Source: Hoplostethus atlanticus (taxonomy: Eukaryota > Chordata > Actinopteri > Trachichthyiformes > Trachichthyidae). From it: DNA of 64,000 nt. The translations under genes were made by a program, and so were the position numbers. The stretch is from the NCBI GenBank assembly GCA_034670405.1, contig JAXDDX010000001.1:1391501-1455500 (forward strand), read 5' to 3'. The notes under the pieces are model-generated. The model searched no databases. It saw nothing but the letters and a program-made list of their open reading frames with translations, and was not told where the DNA came from. This document shows, piece by piece, positions 1 through 11,574 of this stretch. The number at the start of each line of letters is the position of its first letter. Positions within the stretch are counted from its first letter, which is position 1.

Positions 1-79
1 TTGAACTTCATAAAATGAAGATGAGAAAAACAAACATATTAAGTATAGTCAAGTCAATGTTATTTATATAAAAAATAAT

Positions 80-420
80 AGCATGGTTTAAAGCACAAAA
101 TAGTATGTCATGTCAGATGTGAAAGGGCACTGAATAAAATATGTTTCAAAACAAGTTTTAAAAATGTTGACAGGTTTGGGTGATCTGATGCTTCGGGGAA
201 GGCTATTCCACAGTCCCACAGCAAAAGCCCTATCAGAAGGCCCTGAGGACCTGAGGGACCTATCAGTATTGTAAGGGCACAAGTTCAGAAATATACCCAG
301 GAGCAACACCATGCAAAGCTTTGAGGACAAACAGAAAGATTTTGAAATAAATTCTGTAATGGACAGGGAGACAGTGTAAAAACGTCAGAACAGGAGTGTT
401 ATGTCCCCTTTTTTTGGATC
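80..420 (-). mobile_element. LINE remnant, 3' end of ORF2
   Basis: A minus-strand reading frame (about 120-240) contains the stretch SDRAFAVGLWNSLPRSIRS, which resembles the end of fish non-LTR retrotransposon ORF2 proteins (typically DRAF..AP.LWNSLP..IR). It is short, decayed and lacks any upstream reverse transcriptase, so it is a 5'-truncated dead copy sitting in an intron or flank of the ANKRD26-like gene. The clade (L2 or Rex1-like) is a guess; the adjoining bases to about 420 look like repeat sequence but I cannot classify them. Confidence 0.4.
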
Positions 421-599
421 TTGAAAAGAGTCTGGCCACAGTGTTCTTGACAGGGAATAGATGCCTGACAAATAGGGATGGACTATTGCATGACAGAGCC
501 TGTCAATGAGCTATCAATAATGGCCAGGATACTGGAACCAACTGTCCCAAAGGCCTCCTTTAAAGTCTGGTCGGGAGAATGTCTAGGTGGCAGGTGGAA

Positions 600-690
600 C
601 GCTTCATGACATTCATTTATTAACCGCTTATTCTTATTCAGGGGGCTGGAGCCTATCCCAGCATGCAGCTGGGCGGAAATGTGATGGACA
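600..690 (+). repeat. Fragment of a common teleost interspersed repeat
   Basis: The stretch containing 'aaccgcttattcttattcag' followed by 'ggctggagcctatcccagc' is the same family as the longer copy at 12838-13150. It lies in the intron downstream of the last exon visible in this window. Family name not certain. Confidence 0.45.
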
Positions 691-817
691 TGAGGTAGAG
701 CAATTCAAAGAATTTGTAAGTGTAGTGTGAGAGTAGCCTAATTTTGGGAACATTCAGGGTATGTTTGATTAATACAATCTCATTAAAATTAAAATTAAAT
801 TAAATTGTTCAGCTTAC

Positions 818-1219
818 CTTCAAGATCATCAACGTCACCGAGACCAAGTTCTTCCATTAAGTCTGTCAAATAGAAATGAAGTGCAATGTTAAGAGACAAA
901 TAAAAATAACCGCTTGAAGAAATTCAGAAATACTCGCACATTTAGAATCATGAGGGTCAGGAATATTCCAATTTACCTGTCTTTCTATCAGTCTCTCCTT
1001 CAAGTTTGCTCAAAACAGACAGTGGTTCCCATTTTGCCTTCTCAGTCTGACAGAGGGGAGAACAGTGAAATTTGATTCCATTTGATCACCATTTTATATA
1101 TATTCCATGGCATTCAGTTGCTAAACCTACCTCTTTCAGTGGAACATCACCACTGTTATCAACATCTTTGCCATTACTGTCATTGCGATCCCCATTGCCA
1201 TCATTATTGTTCCTTACAA
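818..1219 (-). CDS. ankrd26: ANKRD26-like: last three visible exons (818-862, 977-1046, 1131-1219)
   Basis: Three small exons of 45, 70 and 89 bases, each with AG/GT borders and matching phases. They encode an Asn/Asp-rich linker (VVRNNNDGNGDRNDSNG), the block TEKAKWEPLSVLSKLEGETD and the block DLMEELGLGDVDDLE. The last ends in phase 1 at a consensus donor (GAAG|GTAAGC), so at least one more exon must lie left of the window. Short conserved blocks of this kind precede the coiled coil in ANKRD26 and CCDC144 relatives. Confidence 0.7.
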
Positions 1220-4200
1220 CTGTAAGAGAAGACATGTGTTATGTTTGGCTGAGACAGCACAATAACCATTCGCTTGACAAGACAGAACGACATTCTGATG
1301 CAGTTGAATGAGTTTGTATGGAAGTTCGCTGTATGAAGCCAGAGCACTGTGCAGTTGAGCTCATGATTAATTAGCATGAAGGTGCATGATTAGGCAATGG
1401 ACAAGCATTTAGTTTCCCCATGTTCTGGTTTCAGTGGGACACAAGTTCAGTATTGGTTTGTAATGTTGAAGTGTCATTTCCAGAATAATTATTTGCAAAT
1501 ATTATTTGACCCACACAAGCAAGAGTTTAGGCCACTGAGACACAAGCAAGCCAAGCAGAACTTGTTACCCTCCAAGATCCAAAACAGGGGATAAAGGATA
1601 GAGGTCAGGAGGGAGTATGCTTCATGCATTCTCTTCTAATGATCATGAGGTGATGGTCAGTCCTCTGGGAATGGTCAACATGCTGTTCCTCATACCTATG
1701 AGGCAAGACAAACACTCATACCCACTGCCTGGCTGCCTCTTGGCCTGCCTACACTCCTCCGAGGCTCTAGAATTGCCATCCTATTGCTTCCTCCCCCTCT
1801 TAAAAAAGAGGGAATATAAAACAAGTCTACAAAAGAAATGTAACATATTGTTGGAAAGTCTGTTTTGTTTGATGGAGATCACAGTGGTTTGCATTATCTA
1901 CAAATTATTTCAATTGAGCATGAACCATTCAGACATAATTAATACATGCATAAATACATCAATGCACAGTATACTATGATTATGATTTAATAAGGTCATA
2001 CTGTTTTTGCAGCATGGAATGATTGCTGGAATGATTTTAAAGAAAGCAAAGCTATAATGGCTGCCATTAGTTCTTTGGCTAGTTCTTTTGACAATATAGA
2101 AAATGGAAAATAAAATGAGAATTACCTTCTTTATTCTCCTCTTCAATGACGGACATCTCTTCTTGATCTTTAACACGAGAACTTCGATCCCCATTATGCG
2201 TCTTATTGGGATTTTCAGAGTGGGACTAAAAGAGAAAAAATTGTTTGTGAGGACATCACATCTGATCCTACAAGGTATTCGAAATCACCTTCTTACTGTA
2301 CCTCAGAGTCCCAAGAATCCTGCTCTTCCTCTCCCTTCTCCAGACCCAACTCAGAAAGGAAATCTATGGATGAGATTTTAGGAGGTGTAGATTAATTACG
2401 CTGTTGATCTGGAGTGTATCTGGTTGATGCAGGTTTATGCTTAATTTATACTTGAATGGTAATGGTGGTCACAGAGCTACACAAGGTGTCTGCAGCGCCC
2501 ACAGAGGGTCTGCAGATGTGCTATGCAGATAAATGTAACCACTGAGTCCACTACAAAGACCTCTTTTGTTTCATCATTTATCAAAAAATAATATTTTTTA
2601 GTCAAATGATATTTCTCAAACAAGATTACATAATTTAATAAAATAACTTAATTAATAATTTAGAACACTTTTAAACGGAAGTCCTTTTTCAAAGTTAAAG
2701 CACTAGCAGTAGTGACAATAACCCATAGAGGACCATGTTAATTTAGTAATTATCTAGTATTGGTAGTTAAAAGACCAACTGAAAATTCAGAGCATATATG
2801 TGTTAATATTTTAATGAAATATATGGTGCGACAACAACATAATTCAGATATATTTCAATTTCTCAAAGATCTAAAAATTTTGATTTGTATCAGTTCTAGT
2901 GTTTTCTTGAATAAAAAGTCAACTGACTCAAAAGCAAGAATTTGCTTAAATTATGAAAACAAACAGCGACCCATGACCCATCTATGACCCATCTTCTGGA
3001 GATTACAAGAAAATGTACCCATGAATTACTGTCAAGAAATCAAGAAATTCTGTAATCTGATACTGAAAAATGCACCAACCAAGTGGAAAAACAGCAAAAA
3101 AAAAGCTAACTAAATGAAAGCAATACATACTCTGTGCACCTAGGTGCAATTATTGGGCGCCATACTATAAAGGACTATAAGACACAGTTGGGAGTGCTTG
3201 GGCACCAGGGTGCGGCACTGTAAATCAAGCATAAGACTGCCCATGAATAAAAAGATCTACATATTGAGATCTTGACAATGGTACATTTCTTTTCCATGGT
3301 GCACATGTGGTTGTTGCATGTTAAGACCGTCCCTTATGAATAGAAAAGTGTATATTTCAAGATTTGCTCCTTACCCCTTTGCTTATCTTTGGAGACTTCT
3401 CTCTCTTGAACAAGTGTGGTGGCAACAGGAGAGTCTTCGTCATCCTCTTCGTTCTGATCATTTTCATCTGTGTGGTCTCCTTCCTCTCCTTCCTCCTCCT
3501 CCTCCTCCTCATCCTCATAATCATCTTCATCCTCCTCCTCTTTGTCATCATCATCCTCTTGAGTGGAATCTTCTTTCTGTGTAATGAACAAATTTGTTTT
3601 ATTAATGATGAAATATTCTCAAAACACAGTTGTACTTACATAAACAGTCAAAACTAGAGCTTTGGACTGACTCCACAGCTGGAGAGTTTACAGAGGCCTC
3701 ATTTAGAATTACTACACTACAGTACTTTACAAGAACCGCTACACTACATACCTACAAACTACCCATCGTATTCCACCACACAAAGCCTGATTTACCTGGT
3801 TGACAAGCTCTTCAAATTTTCTGAGGTCTGGACTGCCTTTGCCCACGCTCTCTAACTCAACAGGTGAATCTATGTCAACATCATCAATGTCAGTTTGAGG
3901 CAATTCCTCATCAGAAAATTCATCACTTTTGGACCCATAGTGCTGACCGGCAGCAACATCATCTTTGGTGGGTGTGCTGGACAATTTCACTTCCTTTACT
4001 GGTTCTTCATCAATGTCATCTAATGAGATTATTGTCTGGGGGACAATGACATCTTTATCACATAGTGTAATGTAGGCAGTTAACCTAGGCTCATATTCAT
4101 CATCTGACTTGTCACCTTCACATAGACATCCATCAAGAGTGTTATTGGAATCATCTCCCACATTAGACACTTTTATTGTGACAGTGGCAAAATCGTACTG

Positions 4201-7200
4201 CAGCTTTTGTTCCCGGCTGTCAGAATCAGCACTTTTCTCCTCATTGATGGGATCCTTTTTCTTTTCCTCCTGGCTGTTATCCTCTGCAGATTCATCAATC
4301 ACTGATACAGGAACCTTTTCGTCATCGTCAGAGAGATCAACTTCATCAGTTTCTTCATCTAACTCCTTGTCCATTGCACTTGTGGGCCTAGACAGTGGTG
4401 ATGTCTTCTGTACAGGGGGAACTGCAGTGGGTCTACACTTGTGTGGTGAACTTTCTGCCTTGTGTTGAATGGTGAAGAGAAGTTTTTCTGGCTCATCACC
4501 TTCATCTTCATCATCATCCCAACTACCATCATCATAGTCTTTCTGATGATCTACTTTTCCTTCTATTTCTGGAGCAATTGATTCAACACCATCATTATCA
4601 AGTATTTGGATATTGATTGTCTTGTCGTGCTCTGGTTCTGGTGACACTGCAGGGGAGGCATGAACATTTGACTCTTTGCCATTTTCTTCATCTTCATCTT
4701 CCCAAGAGTCATCAGAACATGGTTGCTCTCCAGCCTGGTTCGTTGAGGAGGCTTTTGCACTGGTAAATGGTGACAGCACTTCTATTTCCTCTGAACCGAT
4801 AACCTCTAACACTTCACCTTTGGTGGAAGAGGCACCATCTTTATGGTCATAATTATCTGAGAAAGAATCCCACTCTGATTTTGATTCATCTACCTTTGCT
4901 TTAGCTGATCTGTTTCTAGAGAGACGGGTGCTTGGTGAAGACAATTCCAAAGAGGACTTTGGTTCATCTACTTTTGGCTTTGGTGAGATTCTTTTTGAGC
5001 GAGGTATCATTGGTGATGAAGAATCCAATGAGGACTCCAGGTTGTCTTTAGTTGTTTTGGGTGATGTGCTTTTTGAGGGAAGAGTTGTAGCTTCTGGCAG
5101 CAAATCTGATACTTGCGCATCACTTTTCTGATCAGGAGTGTCTTTGTCTACCCTATCATCTTCTCTTGGTGAGGCACGGTTATCACTGTCATTGTCTTCT
5201 AATGAGGAGCCCCATGAGGATCTGCGTTTTCCTACTTTGGAAGTCTCTTTGTTTGATCCATTATCATAATCTTCTTTAGCATCAAAAGAATTGTCTGAAT
5301 TTTCATCTCCTTCATCCTCAGGTACCATATTGCTTAGTTTGGCAAGAACTGTGTTGCGACCAAATCCCCCCTTTTGATTACCCTCATCATTGTCATCACT
5401 GTCATTCCACATTGTATCACCATTGTGTGGTTTGTCACTCCATGAGTCTGAATCTAGATCATCATCATCATCATCATCTATTTCCTTCTCTTTACCAAAA
5501 TTCTCCTCCTCAACCTTGTTAAGTGAATGAGTTCCTGTGCTATGTCTGGGTGTCACTGGGCCTGATGTAGAACCTAGGTTTGATTTTATGTTTTGATCTG
5601 ATGACCATATACTTTCCTTCCCAAGGCTTTCATCTTCATCAGATAATTTAGATTCTACCCTAATGGCTGACACAACACAGTCATCCTCTACACCTAATGT
5701 CACTGGTATCCCATAGTTTGATGTTCTGGCTGATCTGATCTCATTATTTTGAGTCTCTGGATTGGTAGCATTCTCTGGAGCATGTACATTCTCAGCTATA
5801 CCTACAAGACTAGAACCGCTTACTTTGTTGTCAGATTCAGGTTCATTTTGAGCATTGCCACTGCCAATAATCTTAAGGTCGTCAGTGCCAGAGGCATTGA
5901 CGAGTGCCTTGGCTGAGACTGAAGCCACAGCATCGTCATCCTCCTCTTCACATTCTTGCTCTTCTTCATCATCTTCATTGTCTCCCTCATCCTCCTCTTC
6001 ACTTTCCTCATCCTCATCTTCATCATCATTGTCATCATCTTCATCATCATCCTCATCCTCTCCATCATCATCTTCATCATCATCATCTTCGTCATCTTCT
6101 TCCTCAGAGTCTTCTGGTTCTGGGCTTCCCTCTGGAGAGTCTGATCTTCCTCTACTACTTGAAGGCTGCTCTGAGGGCTCATTTTTCCCCAGCTCAGCTT
6201 CACTGTCTGCTTGTTTTAAGCATTAAGGATGAAAATAGAAGAAAAGAAGGAGACAAAGTTGTCATAGAAACTCAACTGGCACAGTTTCAACACACATCTT
6301 TTACCTTTTTGTAGTTTGGGAGCGGGGTGGAAGTCATCTGGGGAGATTTGCAAAAGGAAGCAGGGGAGGGGGCTACTGGGTGCTGTGGAGCTTTGCTGGA
6401 TGGTAAAGCCTTTGGGAGGGATGGGATTCTCTGGACTCTATCCTCAGTCTCAGACTCAGACTCTGTGCCGCTCAAGGATCTGTCGGGTTGTGCAGAAGCT
6501 ACAGGGCAGGGAGTGATAAAAGGTTACTACCAACAACCACAAACTATGGCGGGACACTAACAAGTGGACAAGGTTAAAAAATTACCAGCATCTTCTCCTT
6601 TCTTAGAAGCAATCAGTTTCCTTAGGTTTACCTTCTGTGGTTTCTAAAAAAAAAAAAAAAGAACAAATTAGAGTCACAGAATAAATTTCAGGGAAAACAG
6701 TATTTGTAAATGAGTAAATGAGATACAATCACCTTTGGGATTAAATCTGATTCATCATCATCTTCTGACGACGGCCAATCAGCAGCAGCACTTTTTGAAG
6801 CCCTGAGCAGGGGACATGAATAATTTGAGCTGGTAGGTCACATAATTGTTGAGTGCCCAAGTTGGAAATATTGAAAAGAAAAATGTGCTCACCGACTTAG
6901 TGACTCTGATTGAGAATTGTCCTCAGCATCTGCAACACAGCACATGAACTTTGTGTTGTCAGTTGATTTTTTTTTATTACACCTCAATCCTCTCTATTCA
7001 AAACGGAACCAATTTCAGAGAATCTCATTTCAATCTCATGACACATAATTATATTTAAGCTATGGATCCTATGGATCCTAAAAATAGGTCAACTTAGCAT
7101 CTTAGATCTACAAAAACTGCAATCAAAACAGCATAACAAAATCAGAGACTTCTTCAAGACAGGAGGTGGGTGAGTATACAGCCTTGGTAACTGCTAATCA

Positions 7201-9878
7201 TCTTTTACTGGAGAAAAAAGTGACTGCATAATTCCCTTTGAATCAATCCAGCACACCATGTTTAAAACAAGATAAGCCCTAAACAACTTGAATTTGTCTG
7301 ATTTTGGTATCAAAGCTATATCTACACATAGTAATACCTCTCCCTGCTTCATTTGCTCCATGCTCTAGATCCAGTCAAGTGGTATTGCATGAGGGATAAA
7401 TGAAATAATCAAGGTCAATAAGAACAGACACAATAATTATACTAGGTTGGAGTGATAATATACATATATAGAATTATGATGAAATGAAAACGTATCTTCC
7501 TACCATCTTTGTCAGTAGCTGGTCCTCCTAGAGAGAAGCCTGCTTCAACTTCTAAGGAAGGACTACCCAATAATATTTTTTTCTTCTTTTTGCCAGAGAC
7601 TTGATGTGAGGGGGAGGGCATGGCATTCCTCTTGGTGCCATGCTCAATGATGAGGTGGGAACAACTAAAACAGAGTAATGAGACTCAGCATGACACATTT
7701 TTATCTGTCACCAAGACAAATTCCTGAACATTTATTGTACTTTGTGATTAAAGTGATTCTGATTGTGATATGCTAATGAAGATGTGGACATGCATACAGC
7801 ACCCTCTAGGTAAACATATGAGTAAGGAAAAGAAACACAGCTTACGCATGATGCCCATTGATCACTGCATGGTCATCAGATGACCATCCATTGGTGTCCT
7901 TTAGTGTAATGTCTGCGTCAAACTGCAAGAGCAGCCGCAACATACCGATTTGTCCACTGCCAGCAGCTATCATCAATGGGGACCTGAAGAGGAAATCAAC
8001 AACAGTAACATGTCATGATTTAAACTAACAATTCAGCAAAATGAAGGTCATTGTACATCTATCACAAATGTGCCATTGTTTGGTAGTGACCTTTGCCCCT
8101 GGTCCTTAACATTCACATCAGTACCCTCCTTGAGGAGAAACTCGGCCATCTCCAGATGGTTCTCACGAACTGCCACAGCCAAGGGGGTGAAACCCTCCTA
8201 AAAATCAGATCAAAATCACTCTCCTTTCAGTGCATAGCCATTATCAGAATAGCAACACCTCAATTTAAAAATATGACCACATGCCTGATATCAGACACTG
8301 TACTGTTTTAAAACAATATAGTTATCCTGTAACTCTTTGCTCCTGTCTTTACACTCTCTCTGATGAAAAACCTAGAGGGGATAAAGCCTACTCCCCAGGG
8401 CTTTGCAAAGCTGTTTGTCTCAGTGTGTATCAGCTGTGCTCCTGCAGACTACCCCAGTGTGTGATCAGGAACTGAGAAATTGCACTGTGGTGGTCAGCCC
8501 AGAGAGGGTCACCTTGTTCTGGGAATTGATGTCAGCCTCATGCTCCAAGAGCAGCATGGCAGTGGAGGTGGCAGGGATGTTTGCAGCCAAATGTAGGGCT
8601 GTGTTCCCATTGATGTCCACTAGGTTGGGCTCGGCATGATTCTCCAGCAGTACGCTCACACAGCGCTCATACTGGCCCTGCACCGCCTGCCATTGCACAG
8701 AATTAACATGAGTGTGGGGACAAGGCTCTAAACAAGACCTGCATACAAACAGCAACAAATTGGCCAACCATGCTCATCACTAAAACAGTTTACTTTAAAA
8801 GTGTTAATCTCTCCGTCTAGGAATCTCATCATCCAGGATTACCTTCATCAAGGCGGATCTATTTTGATTGTCACATAGGTTAAGCTTGGCTTTGCTCTCA
8901 ACGAGGAACTGAACCACTTCAACATGTCCACTGGCACAGGCAATATGAAGTGCTGTTCTGTAAAAAGAAAAAGGACGATCATTTCTCACACACAAGCATT
9001 CATATTTGTATTAATATTCTTGTACTGACCGGTTCAGGGAACAGAATAATAAACCAAATTTATGCTTATACAAAAATTATGATTATTATTATTAACATTC
9101 AATAGAATTCATAATAACACATTACAATATTATTATATATTCATTTTTTGAATAGGTCAATGAATTTTGGTCACCCAAATATTTCACTAGTTTTGACAAT
9201 TTCCATTCCCAAAGCAAAGTTCTACTATAGTTACTAAGGAACAGGTGCCTCACTATTGTTTCACTATAACAAGCCATTCCGTACATTGGCTCAGGTACTC
9301 CACTTACACCATTCAAATATCTTCTGCGAGATACTATTGGTAAAAGGTAACTGGATCCTAGCTTGAAACACAAGTAGAAAAGAAATAATAAGGTGTCATG
9401 TACATTTTACTTTATCTAGGTTGGCCGTATGAAACCATACCATTTATCATAACTCTTATTCTGGCTTGGCTTCAGCACACTCAGTTCAGTATGTGAAAAA
9501 TTACCACAATGAGGAAGCAAGTGGATACATAAGATGTGTTAGAGGTTGTGAGAGCTTAGGTGATAGTGGCAAGACATAAACTATTCACATAATAACAATA
9601 AGTCATTTTACAATCATGCAAGGCAATCGTGCAGAGTAACACTTCCATGTGGCAACAAGTACTATTTGTCCCACTTACCTGTTCTCCTTGTCTAGCTGAT
9701 TAATATCATTTTTCTTAGCAAGCTGCTTCAGCTTTGCCACATCACCCACTGAGGCAGCCTTGTGAACCTTCCCGAGGTCCTTTTCTTTCAGTTCATATCC
9801 AACAGAAAGCACACTCCCGTTGTCAGGGGTGTTGGAGGGAAATTTCTTTTTCTTAGTGAAGTTAAATATTTTCTTCAT
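818..9878 (-). CDS. ankrd26: ANKRD26-like ankyrin-repeat protein (5' and middle part of gene)
   Basis: Spliced gene. Exons read by eye with AG/GT borders (minus strand, plus coordinates): 9679-9878 (coding), 8843-8957, 8513-8686, 8091-8197, 7846-7983, 7504-7664, 6893-6929, 6733-6802, 6586-6643, optional 6305-6498, 3796-6209, 3375-3576, 2302-2363, 2126-2225, 1131-1219, 977-1046 and 818-862. Apart from the optional exon all phases agree, giving about 1350 residues before the window edge. The start at 9878 is chosen over 9893 because family members begin MKKIF. Residues about 45-225 are ankyrin repeats (TALHIACASGHVEVVQFL, NTALHLAA, GFTPLAVAVRENHLEMAEFL, SPLMIAAGSGQIGMLRLLL). Then come a Lys-rich stretch, a roughly 800-residue acidic exon and the short blocks GDFLSELGLEKGEEEQDSW, KAKWEPLSVLSKLEGETD and DLMEELGLGDVDDLE. 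ANKRD26 in mammals is a centriole distal-appendage scaffold; that role is inferred here from family only. The coiled-coil end is outside the window. Confidence 0.75.
1220..2125 (-). other. Intron of the ANKRD26-like gene
   Basis: Intron between the exon 2126-2225 and the exon 1131-1219. It starts with GTAATT and ends with TTACAG on the minus strand. I see no further exon or clear repeat in it; small open frames here are not supported. Confidence 0.6.
2126..2363 (-). CDS. ankrd26: ANKRD26-like: exons 2126-2225 and 2302-2363
   Basis: The 62-base exon encodes GDFLSELGLEKGEEEQDSWD followed by SE, the sequence most diagnostic of the ANKRD26/CCDC144/POTE-related family (ELG..K...E.SWDSE). It is followed by a 100-base exon encoding SHSENPNKTHNGDRSSRVKD and an acidic end (EEMSVIEEENKE). 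Both have consensus borders and compatible phases. The intron between them is only 76 bases. Confidence 0.72.
2364..3374 (-). other. Intron of the ANKRD26-like gene
   Basis: About 1 kb, A+T-rich. No exon, RNA gene or recognisable transposon seen. Confidence 0.55.
3375..3576 (-). CDS. ankrd26: ANKRD26-like: second acidic exon
   Basis: A 202-base exon bounded by TTACAC-AG and GG|GTAAGG. It begins KEDSTQEDDDDKEEEDEDD and runs through an almost pure Glu/Asp stretch, then ends SPVATTLVQEREVSKDKQRG. The other five frames give Leu/Ile-, Arg/Met- or His/Pro-rich shadows of the same trinucleotide-rich DNA. Phase 0 entry matches the preceding giant exon (ends ..ELVNQ). Confidence 0.7.
3796..6209 (-). 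CDS. ankrd26: ANKRD26-like: giant acidic central exon
   Basis: About 2.41 kb open without a stop, encoding some 804 residues. It opens with DSEAELGKNEPSEQPSSSRG, runs into a tract of nearly 60 consecutive Asp/Glu-dominated residues (plus coordinates about 5940-6115), then a low-complexity Ser/Asp/Lys region with repeated RSS/SPK.KVDE.KSS modules (about 4870-5060) and several WDD/SWEDE clusters. It ends ..LRKFEELVNQ at a consensus donor (CCAG|GTAAAT); the frame continues a little past the donor but that tail is intron. Predicted disordered. The acceptor (CAAG or CAAGCAG just upstream of 6209) has a poor pyrimidine tract. Confidence 0.7.
6305..6498 (-). CDS. ankrd26: ANKRD26-like: candidate frame-switching cassette exon
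   Basis: A 194-base segment with a good acceptor (CCCTGTAG) and donor (AAAAAG|GTAAAA). Entered in phase 1 from the 6586-6643 exon it reads ASAQPDRSLSGTESESETED and later PLPNYKK, which looks like real Ser/Pro-rich protein. However, it exits in phase 0, whereas the giant exon needs phase 1. The exon 6586-6643 joins the giant exon in frame directly. Inclusion would therefore send translation into a Met/Lys-rich frame that stops near 5820. It is either an alternative exon giving a truncated isoform, or the assembly has a one-base error here. Confidence 0.5.
6586..7983 (-). CDS. ankrd26: ANKRD26-like: exons between ankyrin repeats and acidic exon
   Basis: Five exons (6586-6643, 6733-6802, 6893-6929, 7504-7664, 7846-7983) in matching phase. 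The first in transcript order completes the ankyrin domain (SPLMIAAGSGQIGMLRLLLQ, then DTNGWSSDDHAVINGHHA, a typical last repeat). The next carries CSHLIIEHGTKRNAMPSPSH and the basic patch SGKKKKKILLGSPSLEVEAG. Then follow AEDNSQSESLSRASKSAAAD, WPSSEDDDESDLIPK and KPQKVNLRKLIASKKGEDA. Confidence 0.75.
8091..8957 (-). CDS. ankrd26: ANKRD26-like: ankyrin-repeat exons
   Basis: Three exons: 8843-8957 (TALHIACASGHVEVVQFLVE then KAKLNLCDNQNRSALMK), 8513-8686 (AVQGQYERCVSVLLENHAEP then NLVDINGNTALHLAA) and 8091-8197 (EGFTPLAVAVRENHLEMAEF). Each repeat shows the TALHxA and NxxGxTAL helix-turn signatures. Exon phases are 2-0-0-2, which is why the repeats read through cleanly. Ankyrin repeats bind protein partners; the partner here is unknown. 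Confidence 0.8.
8958..9678 (-). other. First coding intron of the ANKRD26-like gene
   Basis: Runs from donor ACAG|GTAAGT to acceptor TTTTTACAG on the minus strand. No exon or named repeat seen inside; the minus-strand open frame at 9122-9373 has no support. Confidence 0.6.
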
Positions 9879-9977
9879 TGTATAAAACTGCACAGCAAAG
9901 AGCGACGCGACCGCATTGCCTTTGCACCGCCACTACCTACTGCTGCTGGAGGATCACCACAGGCGTTTCTCCCATCC
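9679..9977 (-). CDS. ankrd26: ANKRD26-like: first coding exon with 5'UTR
   Basis: The acceptor CTTATTTTTAG ends just above 9977, so 9879-9977 is 5' untranslated and the ATG at 9878 opens the protein: MKKIFNFTKKKKFPSNTPDN, then DLGKVHKAASVGDVAKLKQL. The MKKIF..KKKK start and DLGK.H.AASVGDVAK pre-ankyrin helix are hallmarks of ANKRD26. An upstream in-frame ATG at 9893 would add five residues, but the family comparison argues against it. Confidence 0.78.
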
Positions 9978-11092
9978 CTAAAAATAAGACGTTCAAAGCG
10001 GATTAGCCACTGAATTAAAACACGTTGATAGCATTGCAATCTTGCTTGATGTTTCTTAGAGAAAAATAGGACATATGATAATTCAAATACTCCCCTGACA
10101 CATTTAATACAAAAAATAAAAAAACGGAACTAGCGCCTGACATATCAATCAATGGGATACATTAGGATGCACGCATACTTAAGACCTCATTAGTTTAGCT
10201 GACGGTAAACACAGCTCACTATTAGCTTTCCTGCTAACGGTAGTATTACATTTAACGCTAAGCTACGCGTATGCTCATTTCTTGACCATACCTTAGCTGG
10301 ACACCAGGACATACTCAATAGGACCTACAGTTTACAACGCATGTTAGCGTTGATTACTATAGGTAATTTGTAAGATAGTGTAGAAATTGAATATAGCCTA
10401 AGCTTAGCTAGTGAGCGATATTACATGAACGTATAGCTTGTGGCTTGTTACCATGGCAACTGACTGCACAGATGGTTGGCTAACGTACTGTCTGACGTTA
10501 TCCAATTTGATAATGTATATTAATACTATTAATACTTTTCTCATCTATCGTTAACTATTATATGGTACCCATTATAGTCTCTAGTATCATCTTGCCCAAG
10601 ACAAAATAAACAATGGTGAACAGTGCAAAAAATGCTTTTCGTTTGGATAATTTGTTGCCTAGCAACATTACCTAGTTTACAATTTCAGCCACATAAGTTA
10701 GTAGATGGCTCCGTGCTGCGCCACCCACGTCGTCACTTCACTAACGATGCAAACCGCCACATTTGAAATGTATTTGTAGGAGACTCGAGCGCTATCACGT
10801 TGAAATAACAGAGCTAGCTTGCCAGACTTCATTCAATACAGGGAACCATATATTGTTCTGACATTAGTCGTTAGCTAACGTCGTTAGCTGGAGCAAACTT
10901 AACACAGCTAAACTTAAAGCTAATTAGCAAACGTTAAATACCAGATAGCAGAGACGTAATTTAGGTAGCTGACGTTAACTACAAGATGAATAAGCTACAT
11001 ATAAGGACATACTAAGCATCCTACCGTTACGTGCGTATTCTTGAAAGAAATGTGCAACTACATAAGTTAGCTATATTAACTGAGACACAAAC

Positions 11093-11200
11093 CTGTTGAT
11101 GATGCGAACACTATCAGGCAGTTGAAGCTAGTCTATGTTGTGTAAAACTCAGAATAACTTGCTGGTTGTTGCCTGTTCTACGAACCAATCAGAAATGAGT
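11093..11200 (-). promoter_or_regulatory. Probable non-coding first exon and promoter of the ANKRD26-like gene
   Basis: On the minus strand a donor-like CAACAG|GTTTGT ends at 11093, compatible with splicing to the acceptor above 9977. About 90 bases further upstream lies GATTGG (plus strand CCAATC, 11186-11191), an inverted CCAAT box, with no TATA box. The surrounding 10.2-11.1 kb is comparatively CpG-containing. The transcription start is inferred, not seen. Confidence 0.4.
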
Positions 11201-11574
11201 TCTATGAAAAAAAAACTCCATCTACTGACCAATAGGAGACATCATTGTAAAAGTTTGGTTTACAAGCCATAGAGTTGTTTGCCTTGCTGTTGCATTGGCA
11301 AAACTTCTACACTGGATGGAGACATTTGCCTTGGAATCATGTGAATTGCTCTGCCCATAAGACCTGCAGTTTTAACCAGCAGTTCCCAAACTTGCGTCTT
11401 GAAAAAGATTTTGCAAGAATTTAACAGAATATGAGACAAAATAATCACAACTGAGAAACACAGCAAATCGAGTAGGCAATCATGATATTGAGTATGTTAC
11501 AGTTGAAATAAAATTATATTTTAGATTTTGTTGTTGTTTGTCTGAGAGGCCTGTGCACTGCACCTCTCACCAAG

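Noticed and set aside
3318-3657. Plus-strand Leu/Ile- and His/Pro-rich frames
   Set aside because: Antisense shadows of the second acidic exon of the ANKRD26-like gene.
5820-6314. Met/Lys-, Ser- and His/Pro-rich open frames over the acidic tract
   Set aside because: They are alternative frames of the same GAT/GAA-type triplet DNA; only the acidic frame continues into an 800-residue open exon with matching splice phases.
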